Shown piece after piece: positions 31,553-44,287 of a stretch of 64,000 bases of DNA. Source of the stretch: Cycas panzhihuaensis (Eukaryota > Cycadophyta). A model generated the notes under the pieces. It had not been told where the DNA came from, searched no databases, and worked only from the letters and a program-made list of their open reading frames with translations. Location of the stretch: contig CM041465.1 of NCBI GenBank assembly GCA_023213395.1, positions 141,615,741-141,679,740 of the forward strand, in the 5' to 3' direction. Made by a program: the position numbers and the translations under genes. Position 1 is the first letter of the stretch. Every line of letters starts with the position of its first letter.

Positions 31553-34249
31553 TGTTTCTCGGCTTCCGGGAATGGATACGGAATTATCGACTCAGGTAAG
31601 TGCAGGTATGTTTCTCACCTTATCATCGCTTTCCTTTGATGAGTGTTTGCTTGCATGTTTGCATGTTTGTGACCTTGTAGACGATTTTGTCTTCGTCTAC
31701 ACTTATTTAGCCTATGACGACTATAGCAGGGGCACACTCCCAGTAAGTGTGGCACCCCGGTGGCCATTCCACTTCCCGCATTCTGCCCTCCTTACTCCAA
31801 GATCCACTTGGCTTGCGCCACCTCTGCCCGTGTGATGACCCGTCATTGTTTGGTTGACTTGCCACATCATTTGAATCCTATTTTTGCTCTTCTGGACTTG
31901 TTTGTTGGCTTGTTTGCCCTCGGGTAAGTGTCTCAGCTCCCCATTGGCCCTTTTTGTCATTTGCCCACAACCCTGGCCGGGCCGTCTGGGCGTGTTTTGC
32001 CTCCTGCCATCACTGTGATTTTTGCGGTACCACTGCAAATTCTGCAGTACCGCGGATTTTGCGGTGGGATGACTCTTCTAATTTGTTTTTTAAAATCTGC
32101 CGTGGCATTTTCGCATTTATTACGAAACTGCCACGTGTCTCGCGATTTAACTCGCTGCCAGCTGCGCCCTAATCACTCGCTTTAGGGTTTGGGTTGGGTA
32201 TTTAAGTCATCATTTACTCATTTTTGAGGACTTTTGCTCATTTTTTGGATTGCTCCTCAAGGAAACCACCACTGTCTCCTCGCTTCATCTTTCACAGGAC
32301 TGCGCCTCTCCTCCAAATACCGGCCTCTCTTTTGGTGCGGCTAGGACATCTTCCCCGCCCTTCACACACCTTGGAGAGGGGCCCTTTGGAGAGATCTCAA
32401 CGGATTCTTGTCCGGGCAGCCATCAAGCGTTCCAAGTGCAGGTGTTCTTCCCCCAACTCCATTAGCAGGGTTCCAAGCCTGCTACACCACAGTTTTTGGG
32501 CTGATTTCTTAGCCTCTTCTTACCAGCCCTTGACTGAGGCAAGAGCCTCTCCTCCTCTTCTCAGGTATTTATTGATTTGAGCTATTTTCTTATTCAATTG
32601 ATGCCCTATTTTGCTTGTTCTCTTGCTTGGGTTTTTGAAGGTTGTTTTCCTCTTTGTATTGGGTTGTTTTACTCCTGTCATTAGTGCCTCCTTGTCTGCG
32701 TTTGTTGCTCAAGGCAGCAGCAAAGAGGGGTTGCATAGGGTTTGGCAGAGAGCTGGGTGGATTCCGCACCACCTTCCACGCTCCTCAAGTGGCTCTTAGC
32801 CCTCCAAACCTTCCCTCTTGCTCCTTGCTATCCTTGGCACTCAAACAAGGGTTTGTTGGGCCTCCCTTAGTCCGAAATCGGTCTTTGTCACACATTGCGG
32901 CGCTGGTTTGAGGGCTTGTGCTTAGGTCCGGGCAACTCACGTAAGTCCCGACTGCTTGTCCTTTGCCCAACTCTTTTCCCGGCAGCCCGGTTTGCTCTTC
33001 ATAGCACCTCGGCTTGCTGTAAGTCCTCTTTGGCTCCTTTCAACTCTCTTGCTATTGTTTCCAGTCATCTTTCTTAGCCTTACCCTCGCTGCCTTGTGGC
33101 TTTTGGGGGAGGTTGGGGTTGTTCTTTGCGGGAGGTGGGCCACTCCGAGGCTTACCGGTTACTTTCTATTTACTTTGGTTGTCCTCCTTTACATATTATC
33201 ATCATTATGTTGATACTAACATATACGTGTTTAGGTTTATATGTGTTTTGTATAGACATGTATTGTTAGGATCTTTCCATTGCATGTTAGTACCCTTTCT
33301 TCGGAAAGGGGGGGAGGTTGTCATTTACTTGCAGGTATTCGGAAGGCGCAAAGGACCTTTCTCCATTTCTTCCTTTGTTGGTAAGCGCTTCCATTCACGT
33401 TGTACTTTCATACTTCATTTATTGCTAGTATTTGGTCCCTTCTTTCCTTGGTTTGATACTCTAGTGTTTTCCGGGGAAGGTAAGGAAGCCCCTCATTCCG
33501 ATTCGTCGCGACTCTTCACGCCAGCCGCGCCTTGTGGAGTAGCTTTGGGTGCGTCTTGGGAGCGTCATCATTACGACACACTTCCGTTCCAGGTACACGC
33601 TCTCGCTCCACTCTGTCACCCTTTCCTTTTGAATTTCCTTTACATAGTAGTAATTAACTCATCGGAAATAGAAAGGAAATCAACCTCGCTTTGGTTCATG
33701 CTTTATTTACTTTATTGCTTGCATCTTCTTTTATTGTAGGAAAAGGTCTTAGGAAACCTTCCCTCTCGCCTTTTCCCCCCTCTTTTGCCGTGCAAACTTC
33801 CCTCCCCCTTTGTTGTCTATTTGGTTAGTTTGCCCGCACATACCTTGACCCGCCTCTTTGGGTTGTCTCTCTTGCGTTCCTTTGGTTCCTCGTTTAGCCG
33901 GATAACCAAGGTGACCCCGTCCATAGGCCGCCTGCTTGCCTATCCTTCCTTGTTTCCCGTTGCTCTAGGGAAACCCTCGAAGGTCTCTCTCCTTCCCCTT
34001 CCGGCCATCCAAGGGTGGGAGGATCCTTCCCTTAGGTCAACTCAGGCTAACCCTATGTCTCCTTACCTCTTGTTCGAAGTGGGGGAATCACCCTCTGGTA
34101 GCTATATTCCATTTGCAGGTCCCGAACTCGCCTCACAAGACGGGCGCCCTGCGTGGTACTTGCCCTACTTATAGGTCCCTTTCTCGGTCATATTATCAAC
34201 CGCTCTTACCATTCCTATTTAGTTAGGTAGCTATCCAGAGGCAGCGTCC
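31553..34249 (+). repeat. Tat 5' LTR
   Basis: About 2.7 kb, very similar to 45695-48416. It starts TGTTTCTCGG. The end is set by the primer site and is a few bases uncertain, because the last 12-15 bp of the two copies align poorly. Several splice-donor-like 'GTAAGT' sites (31595, 32940) and 'TGCAGG' or 'TTGTAGG' acceptor-like sites occur. Compared with the 3' copy, CpG sites are often TpG or CpA. Confidence 0.88.
32199..32204 (+). promoter_or_regulatory. Candidate TATA box in Tat LTR
   Basis: 'GGGTATTTAAGTCATC' is conserved in the 3' LTR at 46345-46350. It is followed by a leader that lacks obvious coding sense. This is the best candidate for the element's sense promoter. Confidence 0.5.
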
Positions 34250-34251
34250 TT

Positions 34252-34269
34252 TGGCGACCATACTGGGGA
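34252..34269 (+). other. Primer binding site, tRNA-Arg-like
   Basis: TGGCGACCATACTGGGGA resembles the TGGCGACTCCACTGGGGA-type site that Tat/Ogre elements are known to use. It directly follows the LTR. Confidence 0.75.
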
Positions 34270-34445
34270 GAGCCAGTAGGGGAGCTAGTTTCCGCTCTCT
34301 TCCGTTGGTTTTGCTACCTTTTTGTGGTCCTTTTTCTACCTCCTTCGATCTCTTCGTTGGGCAGCCCCCAACGCGTGTGCCTTTACTGCCCTTCCTTTTC
34401 CCTAACATTGTTGGTTGACCTTGCATGTGATGCTTTTCTCGTCGC

Positions 34446-36921
34446 TTGCGCGGTCTACCTTCACTGTTAGAAGACCTCGAGTATCACCCTCTTCCTTTGT
34501 CAGATTCTGATTTGACTATGGAAGGATACTCTTCTGATTGGGCCTACTACACCGCAACTTTGGAAACCCATGATTTCCCTTCCTCTATTCCGGGGTCCAC
34601 CCAGGAGGGTGATGACCCCCTTATCCGAGTGACCAACATCACTCGCTCAACGTCCATCCCTCTACCCATGTAGTAGAAGGATCCGTTCCTCTTGAGGCTT
34701 ACCACTCAATCGGTGACTCTTATGAGGAGCGTCCTGAGGGATCTACTTCGTTCGAGGTCCCAACTACCTCTTACGAGTATGTAGGAACCCCTCCTGTCGA
34801 CGTAGTTGAAGCTCTCAATGAGTGACGCCGTGCGGCACGCTTCCAACCGCATCCTGGATGGTTTGAGGATGCTCTGCGTACAGGAGCCTCTTCTTCTTCC
34901 GCTCCTCCCCCGCACGCCTCATCCTTATCTTCCTTTGACAACCAATCCTTTCGTGCCTACGCATGTGCCCCGCTCCTTTCCTATTCCTGTAGTTGGGACA
35001 CATGTTGTACCTTCCATTTCTCACCGAGGTCCTAGTGTTTCGGGATCTTTCCGTGGTATGTCCTTCCCCCAATTGAAGGTTAGCATACCCGTCCCTAGCC
35101 AAACTAATGTGCCATCCCCTAATGTGGCACATACCTTTCCTAATAGGCCTGTCGGTCCTACTAACCTTTCGGCTACCAGTCATGTGGGACCTGCTCCCAC
35201 ACACCCTCAAAACCAACACGTTGGTGCTTCCTTACGTTCCCCTAGGGTATACTTCTCAACCTTGGGGGCAGGGTAGAGGAAGCCATCTCCCAGCTTATGG
35301 GGTGGATCCGCTACACCCATATGGGGTCGCTCCGCCTACGGGTGGCCCATATGGGTAAAACCCGGTTCTGCACCCATCTTTACCATCATCTAACGCAATT
35401 CCATTTGTTGTGCCTTCACAAGGGAACCCGACTCCCTTCCAAGGCACCTACCCCCAAGCCCCTTCCCAGCAGGGGGTGTTTCCTCAAGGAGGGATGGGTA
35501 TGCCACCCCCATTTGCTCCTTGTTCGTTACCCGCTACGTCATTCGTTGACCCTATGGTCCAGGCAAGGGCACGCCCCTTCATGGACTTTAGGTCAACACC
35601 TCTATCTATTGAGGCGTTAAGAACCAATCTGCCGCATCATCCCCCTGAAGTTCCTAGATTCGACGGAACTTCGTCGCAGGACCTGGCGGAGCATGTGCGT
35701 AGTTTTTCTATGGCATGCATCGATTACTAGGCCTACGACCACATTTTAATGAAATTGTCCCCGCGATCCTTGCAGGGTGATGCCCTTAAGTGGTTTTACC
35801 ATCTTCTTGCCCACTCCATCCATTCATTCCAGCAATTGGTGGACGAGTTCATCAACTATTTTGATGTAGCCCGTCCATTCGAGAGCGGAATGAAGTCGCT
35901 CCTTTCGCTCAAACAAGGTCACGATGAAATGAATCGTGACTTTGTGCGACGATTTAATAACTTGCTTCAGTCCATTAAGGCAACATTGCCCAAGGAGTTG
36001 AAGCGAGACCTCTTCGTCAATGCACTTCGTCCCAAAGTGTATGTGGAAGTTCTTAAAATGGGGGCAACCACATGCAACTCCGCGATCGCCAAGTGTTTGG
36101 CATTGGAGGCTATTGAGTTCCAAGCCGGTCTCAAGAAACCTCTTAAGCCCTCACAGCGACATGGGGCACCACCTCCTACCAAAGATACCAAACCTTCACA
36201 ACCTACCCGGTCTTCCTCTCATCCAACTGAGAGGACTTTAGACCCTCTCACATCAGCCATACGCTCGTTCGAGCGTACGATGAAGGAACTCAAGCTTCAG
36301 GCTCTTTCATCTCCTACATCCAACAAACAAGTCTAACAAACGACTCAAGCTCCTCTCCCCAGGAATGAAAACGCCCAGTCCTCTCAAGCGAGAAGGTCAG
36401 ATCCTCCGCTTGAGAAGAAGTGGTGCTCCATTCATGGGGAGTGCTTCCACGATGATTCGCGTTGTAGAGCCCAGCATCCTAAGGATGCCCCTCGATGCGA
36501 CTCTTCCCCCAAACGGGCCTCAAGGCCTAATTTGGACCAACCAGTTCACAAGGATCCATTCCCTAAACATGGGGAACGTGATCGCAACACCCAAACCAAG
36601 AATAACTAGAACCGAGGAAGATTGCCTGATTCTTGTCCTTCCCGCGACAAAGGGAAGGGTGCCCGGAACTCGTCTTCTTCCTCTCGTTCCCCTAGCCGTC
36701 GTACCCTATCACCTTCGTGACCCTGGAATAAGGGGAAGAAGGTGATCCAGTTGCTTGAAGCAACTCCTCCTTATGCCCTTACGCGGTCTCAGGTCGCCAA
36801 GGAAGCAGCGGGAGCTTCTTCTTCTTCCGCTCCTTCTGACCCTCTTCCGGAGAACCTTCCTCCGGAAATACCTCTCTTTCCCAAGGCTATTCCTGTACGC
36901 CTAGGTCGTTACGATTTCTGA
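34446..36921 (+). pseudogene. Tat gag
   Basis: The N-terminal part (34446-35400) is a Pro/Ser/His-rich region split over frames by indels. From 35410 one frame continues. It contains 'PEVPRFDGTSSQDLAEHVRS' (35650), 'LQGDALKWFYHLL' (35770), 'FVRRFNNLLQSI' and the knuckle-like 'WCSIHGECFHDDSRC' (36420). In-frame stops lie at 35728 (TAG), 36334 (TAA), 36607 (TAG), 36718 (TGA) and 36919 (TGA), with no frameshift after 35410. The same frame runs on into pol, so Gag-Pol was probably one reading frame. Confidence 0.85.
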
Positions 36922-39234
36922 AGGGCACTTACCCAGCCTACTGCGAAGGGTAAGTCCTTCTCCATCGTGGACGAGCTCCATACTGTTGCTGCAGGAATGT
37001 CCTTGATGGACGCTTTGAGGAGTTGTCCCGAGCAGCGGGCCCTCCTCCTGGAAGCTTTAGGATCGAGTGATGCACCTGTCCACGCTTTGGGCGTTACCCA
37101 AAGTTGTGGACCCGTTATTTCATTTGATCCTAAGGATCTTCCTCCCGCCGGTGAAAGGGAACGTCAGTGGAACTTCCCATTCACTATCACTATCGATACA
37201 CCTGATTGTACCCTTCGAAGGACTGTTGTTGACAACGGTTCTTCTGTCAATGCCATGCCCTTGCGTGTCATGCAAGAGCTTGGTATCTCCGCCTTGGAAC
37301 TTGTTCCATGGCGATGCCAAGGTTATGATGATAGCGAGAAGACCCCTTTGGGATCTGTCGCGATTCCGCTGACCCTTGAGGGCAAGATTGTTCTTGCCGA
37401 TGTTGTAGTCCTCGACGTTGACATTGACTACAACCTCCTTCTAGGTCGCCCATGGCTCGACCAAATGGGAGCCATGTGCTCGAGTCTTTGGGGACAACTT
37501 AAATTCGTTCATGACGGACGGATGAGAGTGATTCCCCGCGAACGCCCATTTACCAAACAAACTCGTTCCACCAATTTGGCAAACCGAGGTCCTTCTACGC
37601 ACGCCTCGACTTACTCTATTGGCATACCTAACCCATCTGAAGAAGATCTCGCATCTTCTTCTCCTAGTCTCATGCGGTTCGCCCCTATTGGCGTTGGGAG
37701 TTACGGGTACCTTGCTTCGTTTAGTGATGACGAGTCACACGACAAGGACGAGGATTGTCTTCACCCCGTCTCTTTCCTCCGCACCAGTAGGTCGCACCCG
37801 TCTCGTTCTAGATCCCCGTCTAGAACCTCTCTCGTTGGTGAGGCTAGCCACTCCTGCGTGTCACATGTCATCGCTTATGTTGACCCGCCCATCGTCAGTT
37901 CTTCTCCTTCATTACCCCCCGTGGGTGATGGCTTCGAAGAGCTGCCTTTCGCTCATTCTGAGGAGCCTCCTTTTGACTCTCCTTCAGAGTCCCGCGAGGA
38001 AGTTGAGCAACCCGATGACCATCACGGTCCCGTTCCTTCCACTCCCTCTAGTACTTCCTCTACTCGAAGTAAGGTCATCCATGGGGTGGATTACTTCGAG
38101 GATGATGAAGCCCTGCTTGAGCACCTAGCAGGTTTTGCACCCAACTTGCCTTCTGGTCACCGCAGGCTTGGTCACCAGAAGGTCCTTGCGATTGGATCCA
38201 CACTTGTCAATCTGATCCTGTCTCCTATTCCACCTCCTCCTGTTGACCTTGCCCCTTTCCACTTTGAGGAGGGCAATGCTATGTGCATGGGGGCAACCCA
38301 AGACGTAGTCTTGGCCCCCGGCAAGGTCATTAAGGTCAGGTTGGAATGCTCTCCTGATGAGATAAGGGAGTACTCCCTTTTGTTCCAGGAATTTCAAGAC
38401 GTGTTTGCGTGGGATTATGCTGATATGAAGGGAATTGACCCCTCCATTGTCACTCATAACCTCACCACTATTCCTAGCGCCCGCCCTGTGCACCAGAAGC
38501 AGTGTCCCCTTCACTCGAAGCTCTCAGCTGCTGTCAAGATGGAGGTTGAGAAGCTTCTGGACGCTGGGCTTATTACTTCCATTGACTACCCTAAATGGGT
38601 CTCCAATATCGTCCCCGTTGCTAAAAAGAACGGAGCAATTCGTATATGCGTCGATTTCTGCGACATCAACAATGCTTGTCCTAAGGACAACTTCCCATTA
38701 CCCTTTATCGATCAAATTATTGATCGCACCGCTGAATTTGAAGTTATGTCTCTAATGGATGGCTTCTCTGGCTATAACCAGATTCAGATTTCTCCTGAAG
38801 ACCGCCACAAGATGGCCTTCACTACACCTTGGGGTACCTTCGCCTACAAGGTGATGCCCTTTGGTCTTAAGAATGTAGGTGCTACTTACTAAAGAGCCAT
38901 GCATTTCATTTTCCACGACCTCATTGATAACACATTGGAGGTCTTCATGGATGATATGATGGGTCTCTCCTGTGTCAGGGCCCATCATCCATCTGACTTG
39001 CATGCCATCTTCTCACGATGCCGCAAGTATCACGTCAGTTTAAATCCGCTCAAGTGTGTGTTTGCCATTACCTCGGGTAAACTCCTTGGGTTCCTTGTGT
39101 CCAAACAAGGAATTCAGATTGACCCTGACAAGGTCAGGGCAATCCTTGACATGTCGTTGCCTAGAACCCAATGACAGATTAAGTCGTTTCTAGGAAGGCT
39201 CAGTCTTCTCAGGCGCTTCTTAGCAGACTTCGCT
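36922..39234 (+). pseudogene. Tat protease and reverse transcriptase
   Basis: The longest open piece is 36967-38892 (641 codons). The protease shows 'VVDNGSSVNAMPLRVMQELG' (37225), with Asn where most relatives have Gly next to the catalytic Asp, and 'NLLLGRPWLDQMGA' (37433). After a Ser/Pro-rich linker of about 230 codons, RT begins near 38440. It shows 'RPVHQKQCPL', 'ICVDFCDINNACPKDNFPLP' (38645), 'MPFGLKN' and the catalytic 'VFMDDMMG' (38943) with FMDD. Stops at 38890 (TAA) and 39172 (TGA) break an otherwise continuous frame. Confidence 0.9.
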
Positions 39235-41088
39235 GTGAGTGCTAATCCCCTCACGAACCTATTGAAGAAGGGAGCTCCTTTTGCCTGGTCTGACAAGACC
39301 CAAAAGGCCTTCGAAGGACTTAAGGAAGCCCTTGCTTTCGCTCTTACGCTGGCGCCTCCTCTATTCGATAGGCCCTTTGTCCTATACACCTCGGCGACTG
39401 ATGAGTCCTTGGGCACTATGTTAGCTCAGGAGGATGACTCAGGAACCGAGAGAGCTATATACTTCATCAGCCGCACCCTCGTGGCTGCTGAACTTAACTA
39501 TTCCCCTACCGAGAAGGAGTGCCTCTCCTTGGTCCATGTGGCCAAGAAGTTCAGACACTACTTGCTTGGCAACACCACCAAGGTGATCGTTCAATCCGAT
39601 CCCTTGCGATACTTGCTGACTCGTTCGGATTTGACGGGCAGAGCCGGTCGGTGGGCCGTCCTGCTTCAAGAATTCGACCTCCATATCGTTAACTGGAAAT
39701 CAAAGAAGGGAATGGTAGTGGCTGAGCAACTCGCAGATGCCCCTATCCCTAACTCTTTTGGTACCCCCATTGACGACTCTCTCCTTGATGAGTCTATCCT
39801 GACGATTCAGGGGGTCTCTCCCCACCCACTCATCGACAATGAGTGGTATGGTGATATAGTGCGGTATCTTACACAGCAGCAATACCGCCCCGATGCCAGT
39901 AGTAAAGTTAGATCTCGCATCCAGACGTCTGCCAGGCAATACCTCCTTATGGACAAGGTATTGTACAAGAGGTCCTTCGATGGGATCCTCCTCCGCTGCG
40001 TCACTATTGACGAAGCTGACCAAGTACTTCGCGAATGCCACCACGGTATTTGTGGAGGTCACTTTGGGGGCCAGTCTATGGCTCAGAGGATCCTTCGCAT
40101 GGGTTATTTATGGCCGTCCCTTTTCAAGGACGCTCATGCCTTTGCTCTGAGATGTCAGCGATGTCAGAAACACGCCAACATCTCCCATGTGCCTTCCGAG
40201 GCCCTGCATCCTATAGTTTCACCATGGCCTTTTGCTCAGTGGGGACTAGACCTCATCGGGGCTATCTCCCCACCTTCGTCGTCGCAGCGCAAGTTTATCT
40301 TGACTGCCACGGAGTATTTCACCAAATGGGCAGAGGTCATTCCCTTGATCACCACTCCTAGTAAAACGATAGCCACGTTCATTTACCAGCACATCATTTG
40401 CCGTTTTGGGATTCCGGACGTCCTAATCACTGACAATGGAACCCCTTTCTGTAATAAGGAAATGGATGAGCTTTGTGAGAAGTTCAAAATTTCTCACAAG
40501 ACTTCTTCTCTTTACTACCCTCAGGCAAACGACCAAGTGGAGTCTTTCAATAAGACTCTCGTCAGCATTCTCAAGAAAACTGTTGCTCAGTCCCAAAAGG
40601 ATTGGCACCTTCAGCTGCCCTCCGCTTTGTGGGCTTACCGCACCTCTATCCGTTCCGCCACGGGAATGACCCCGTTCTCCCTGGTCTACGGTACCGAGGC
40701 GGTACTCCCGCTGGAGGTGGAGATTCCTTCCTTGCGAGTCTCCCTTCGAGGTCTCATCGACGAGGAGTCAATCCGTCAGGCTCACCTTCTGGACCTCGAG
40801 GCTTTGGATGAGAGACGCTTAGCCGCTTATGAGGCTAACCTGGCATCCAAAGCTCGCTCACAAAGGACCTACGATAAACACCTTCGTTCTCGTCCTTTGT
40901 TTCCTGGGGACCACGTCCTCAAGCTCGAGTATCTCCTTGATTGCTTGACCAAATTCAAACCCCGATGGGTTGGTCCTTTTGCCATTATCGAATCCCTCGG
41001 TAATGGTGCTTACAGGATAGCCACCCTAGAAGGGCTTGAATTTGAGAAAGTCATTAATGGGAGATTCCTTAAAAAGTTTTACGTATGA
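39235..41088 (+). pseudogene. Tat RNase H and integrase
   Basis: 617 uninterrupted codons, in the same frame as gag and RT. RNase H: 'PFVLYTSATDESLGTML' (first Asp seen as Thr-Ser-Ala-Thr-Asp), 'SPTEKECLSLV' (Glu), 'VQSDPLRYLL' (Asp). Integrase: zinc domain 'ECHHGICGGHFGG' and 'CQRCQKH', catalytic 'GLDLIGAI', 'LITDNGTPF' and 'NDQVESFNK' (D, D, E all present), and the C-terminal 'GDHVLKLEY...KPRWVGPF' fold. It ends 'NGRFLKKFYV' at 41088. Taken alone this piece looks intact; the upstream stops would prevent its production. Confidence 0.92.
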
Positions 41089-43726
41089 TCTTTCGGCGAT
41101 CCCTTCGCCCTGCTCCGAAATGAGCCTAAACTACCATCTTAGGTTGTTCCCATTCTTCCCAACCATGGGTAGAATGGCAATTTAAGATGGATCTTCCTTC
41201 TTTTTTCTGGTTCCTTCCGTAGAACCCGCATTCCCGTACTCTCTCGGGAACTTTTGTCTTCCTGCTTGGGCATTCCCCAATTGGGACGACGCTTTGGAGC
41301 ATCGTCGCTCCTCTCTCCTGCCTACCGTTTCCTTCGCATATTCCGCTATGCTCTCCCGTAGACGTGTATGCCGCTCTATCCTCTAACCTCACACCTCTCT
41401 ATCGTCTCCACTCACAGTGGGTGTGTGTGCTTCTGTTAGACATATAGCCATACATGGAAGGGAACGTGTACATCATACAATAAAATATTCACAGCTTAAC
41501 ATTCATAACATACAAAATAAACATACATGTCATCCACACATGATATATACACAGCATCTCATGTCCAAATGGGGTTCCAATTACCCCGTATATATATATA
41601 CATCCAAAAATCATGTTACAACATACATATGGGAAGCCGGTGTCCTTGCAGGGGGGGTACAATCATATGATCCTATATATGACCCCCTGGAGGCCCGTGC
41701 TTTCTCCTGTCAAAGCCAAATATGTACATCTCCTACTCTACTGCTGCCTCGCTCCTGGGGTACCATCTCTCGGTCTGTGTGATCCCTGTCCCGGGGACCA
41801 CATCCCTCCGCGGCTCCTCTTGGGCCTCCGCAAGCTGCCTGCCTCGCTCCCCTCGTCTCGTGGTTGTCGTCGCCGTGTGGGTATGCGTCCTGCTCCGGCT
41901 CGATCTCGACGCCATCTGAGCCGCCAGCTAATCGTATCGGGCCTGGATACGATCCCTCTCTCCTCGGAGTCCCTCCTCCGTCACTCTGAGGCGCTCTGTG
42001 AGTACCGCTATCTGGACTCTGCTCTCGGCGTCTCCGCCTGCTCCGTCCTGTGCCTCTAGAGCCTGCACCCGTTCGCGTAGCTCATCCCTCTCGCGCCTCG
42101 CCTCATCTCGCTCTTGCGGCAGCTGTCCCCGGAATGTCGTGTGCTCTTGGGACTTTGCGGCCCATATGTCTCTCGCCCTCACCAACGGGGCGAATGCCTT
42201 CATGTGGGCACCTGCTGCTCTAGGCTCATCTCCTGCCTGGATGGGCGATTGCCCCTCTGCATATACCTGAGGGAATATCTTCCTCACCACAGCCTCTACC
42301 AATCTCTGGATCTCTGCTGCACCTGCCAATACAACATGCCATGTGTCAGTATATATCTCACCACATACCATGATCAAACCAAATCAAATATCTATCTGGA
42401 TGGCAAACAACTCAGGAAAAGGTTAGGTCTCACCTGCTGTGGCCGCCAACTCCTCTGGTCATGCGGCATCCTCCCCTCCTCTCAGCTCCGCCACCGGTGC
42501 CTCATCCTCGGGCACCTCCTCTGCCTAGGCCTCCCTCCTCGCAGAGACCGGCTCAACTCTCGTCCCTCCGAATCCCCTCACGATCCGTAGCCTGCGGGCC
42601 CTGGTCACGGGCCCCCTGCTCTCATCCAGCGCTCCTGATGGGCCTGCCTCTTCTCTGGCAGCCCCGGATGGACCCTCTGCTCCTCCTGTCGTCCCTGAAG
42701 GACCCGCCTCTCCTACAGGTTGTGATGGGCCGGCCCCATCATCTCCATCAGCTCCATCATCGCTTGCGGGCGCTCCTGCTCCGCCCGCCTCGTCATCACT
42801 GTCCCACCTCACCGTCCTGTATGGTTCTGCTACGTAGTCTGGTAGGGGGAGGAGGTCCAGTGATGTCGCCTCCACCGATCGTCGGACATGGGCCCGGTCC
42901 TCTGTCCCTCTCAACCGAGTCTGCCACCTATGGACCATCGGGGCCCGCTCTGTGATGGGGTGTGGTCCCCCTACTGGTGCCACTGTCGTGAAATGATCAA
43001 AGAACCAGCATTGTAGCAGTGTGCTATATGACAACCCACCTCTGCTGGTCATCTTGATAGTGTCTAGTTGGGCGACAATGTTTGCTGCTATCAGGGTTGC
43101 CTAGTCCATTCTCTCGCCGGCTTCACAGCGGCGTACTGCATCCAACCATCCACCCGGTATCTCCCTATAGTTCTGTTTCAGGGAAATTCGTAATAGAACG
43201 CACAGTATAACCAACTTCCTCACCCGAGGAATCCCTGACATTAGTATGGCCTGGAGGGGAGCTCCCCTCCGCTCCCACCTATCTGCTCATGTGAAGAATA
43301 GGGCTGCCTCCCTATGTGCTGCCTCGGTGCTAGGCAGCGTCCCCAGTCTCACCGGCCTCCCAACACCGACTCCCGAGATCCGCCGTATGTCTCTCGACGT
43401 AACCATCACGTCACCTACCTGAGGTAGGTGGAATACATGTCTCCTCTTATCCCAATGGGATACGATGTCAACCAATAACCTCTGATCTGATGCATATTGA
43501 GGTGTCTTGAGGGCCTTGTATAGGCCACACCTCTGCAGGATCTCCCTGTCCTCTTGGGACGCCATCTCCATGTAACTCAACATAGCCATACCTACGTTCT
43601 CGCGGTTATCCACCGCGATGACAGCCTGTCCACATCAAAAACGATCAAAGTTAGCTTCATGACAGTTATCAGCACTCCTTACCCTCTCTCAACTCTCTTT
43701 GTTTGAGATTTGAGGCTCTTTTGACC

Positions 43727-43770
43727 CTCCTATCTTGTTTTCTCCTTTTCTGCCTTCATACCACGCTGAA
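43727..43770 (+). repeat. 44-bp inverted repeat, left arm
   Basis: The reverse complement of 45286-45329 with one or two differences ('ctcctatcttgttttctcct'...). It lies in intron 1 of the antisense gene. Confidence 0.92.
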
Positions 43771-43794
43771 CTTAGTGGTACCGCTAAGTTCAGC
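43765..43794. repeat. 30-bp near-perfect palindrome
   Basis: 'gctgaacttag' and 'ctaagttcagc' surround 'tggtaccg'. Only one symmetric base pair fails to match. It lies in intron 1 of the antisense gene and overlaps the inner edge of the left inverted-repeat arm. Confidence 0.9.
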
Positions 43795-44287
43795 TCGGGT
43801 CTCGCGGCGATCGGGCCCCGCGGCAATGATCGTGGCATTGCGATCTTTGTCGCGGTACAAACGACGACTCCCCAAAAGGGGCGATTTCTACCCCGAAAAA
43901 TTAAAAAAAATTCTTCTGGTGGGCCCCGTGGGGCCCACCGGGACCAGGGCCCCCTAATGCCCAGGCCCCTGCCTCTTTCTGGGTCCGATTCGGACTCCGA
44001 GAGGCCTCTGATTGCCCATAAGGGGCACTAAAATCACATAAAAAATTACAAAAACCAATGAAATTGAAACTTCGAAACGGGTTGGGTTTAGTGATATCCA
44101 CTCACTGGATCCGGTCTCGCTGTCGCCATCTCATTTTATCGATCCCGCTGGCTCTCTCCGCTCTCCGATCCAACGGTCTGATCTCTCTCCGCGTGCCTCC
44201 AAAGTTGGGCGGCGCTCCGCTGCATAAGGGAATGGCTCTAGTTTCTCACGAGAGCCGGTGAAAATGAATCTGTTTTTCGTTTGATTT

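Larger units (their letters stand above)
41733..44129 (-). pseudogene. Antisense three-exon gene: plant-mobile-domain-like + coiled coil
   Basis: Predicted on the minus strand: exon 1 44129-44106 (8 codons, 'MATARPDP'), intron 44105-43626 (GTGAGT...CAG, with CTAAC 27 bases before the acceptor). Exon 2 is 43625-42434, then an intron 42433-42323 (GTGAGA...GGCAG, 111 bp, AT-rich between GC-rich exons). Exon 3 is 42322-41733. Both junctions keep the frame, giving about 601 codons. Exon 2 'CGLYKAL...LLVDIVSHWDKRRHVFHLP' and 'VTSRDIRRISGVGVGRPV' match the plant mobile domain pattern, followed by an acidic Gly/Pro/Ser-rich segment. Exon 3 has a heptad-rich 'ERDEARRERDELRERVQALE' helix. In-frame stops at 43289, 43103, 42527, 42461 and 41930 break it. 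Function is unknown; no transcript evidence is available here. Confidence 0.7.

Noticed and set aside
31721-34426. Many medium-length open frames in both Tat LTRs on both strands
   Set aside because: They recur in both LTR copies with differing breaks, show no domain, and are explained by the GC-richer LTR composition.
37619-38128. 169-codon frame overlapping Tat pol
   Set aside because: Out-of-frame shadow of the Ser/Pro-rich protease-RT linker.
42461-42955. 164-codon plus-strand Pro/His/Leu-rich frame
   Set aside because: It is the complement of the GC-rich acidic linker of the antisense gene; composition explains it.
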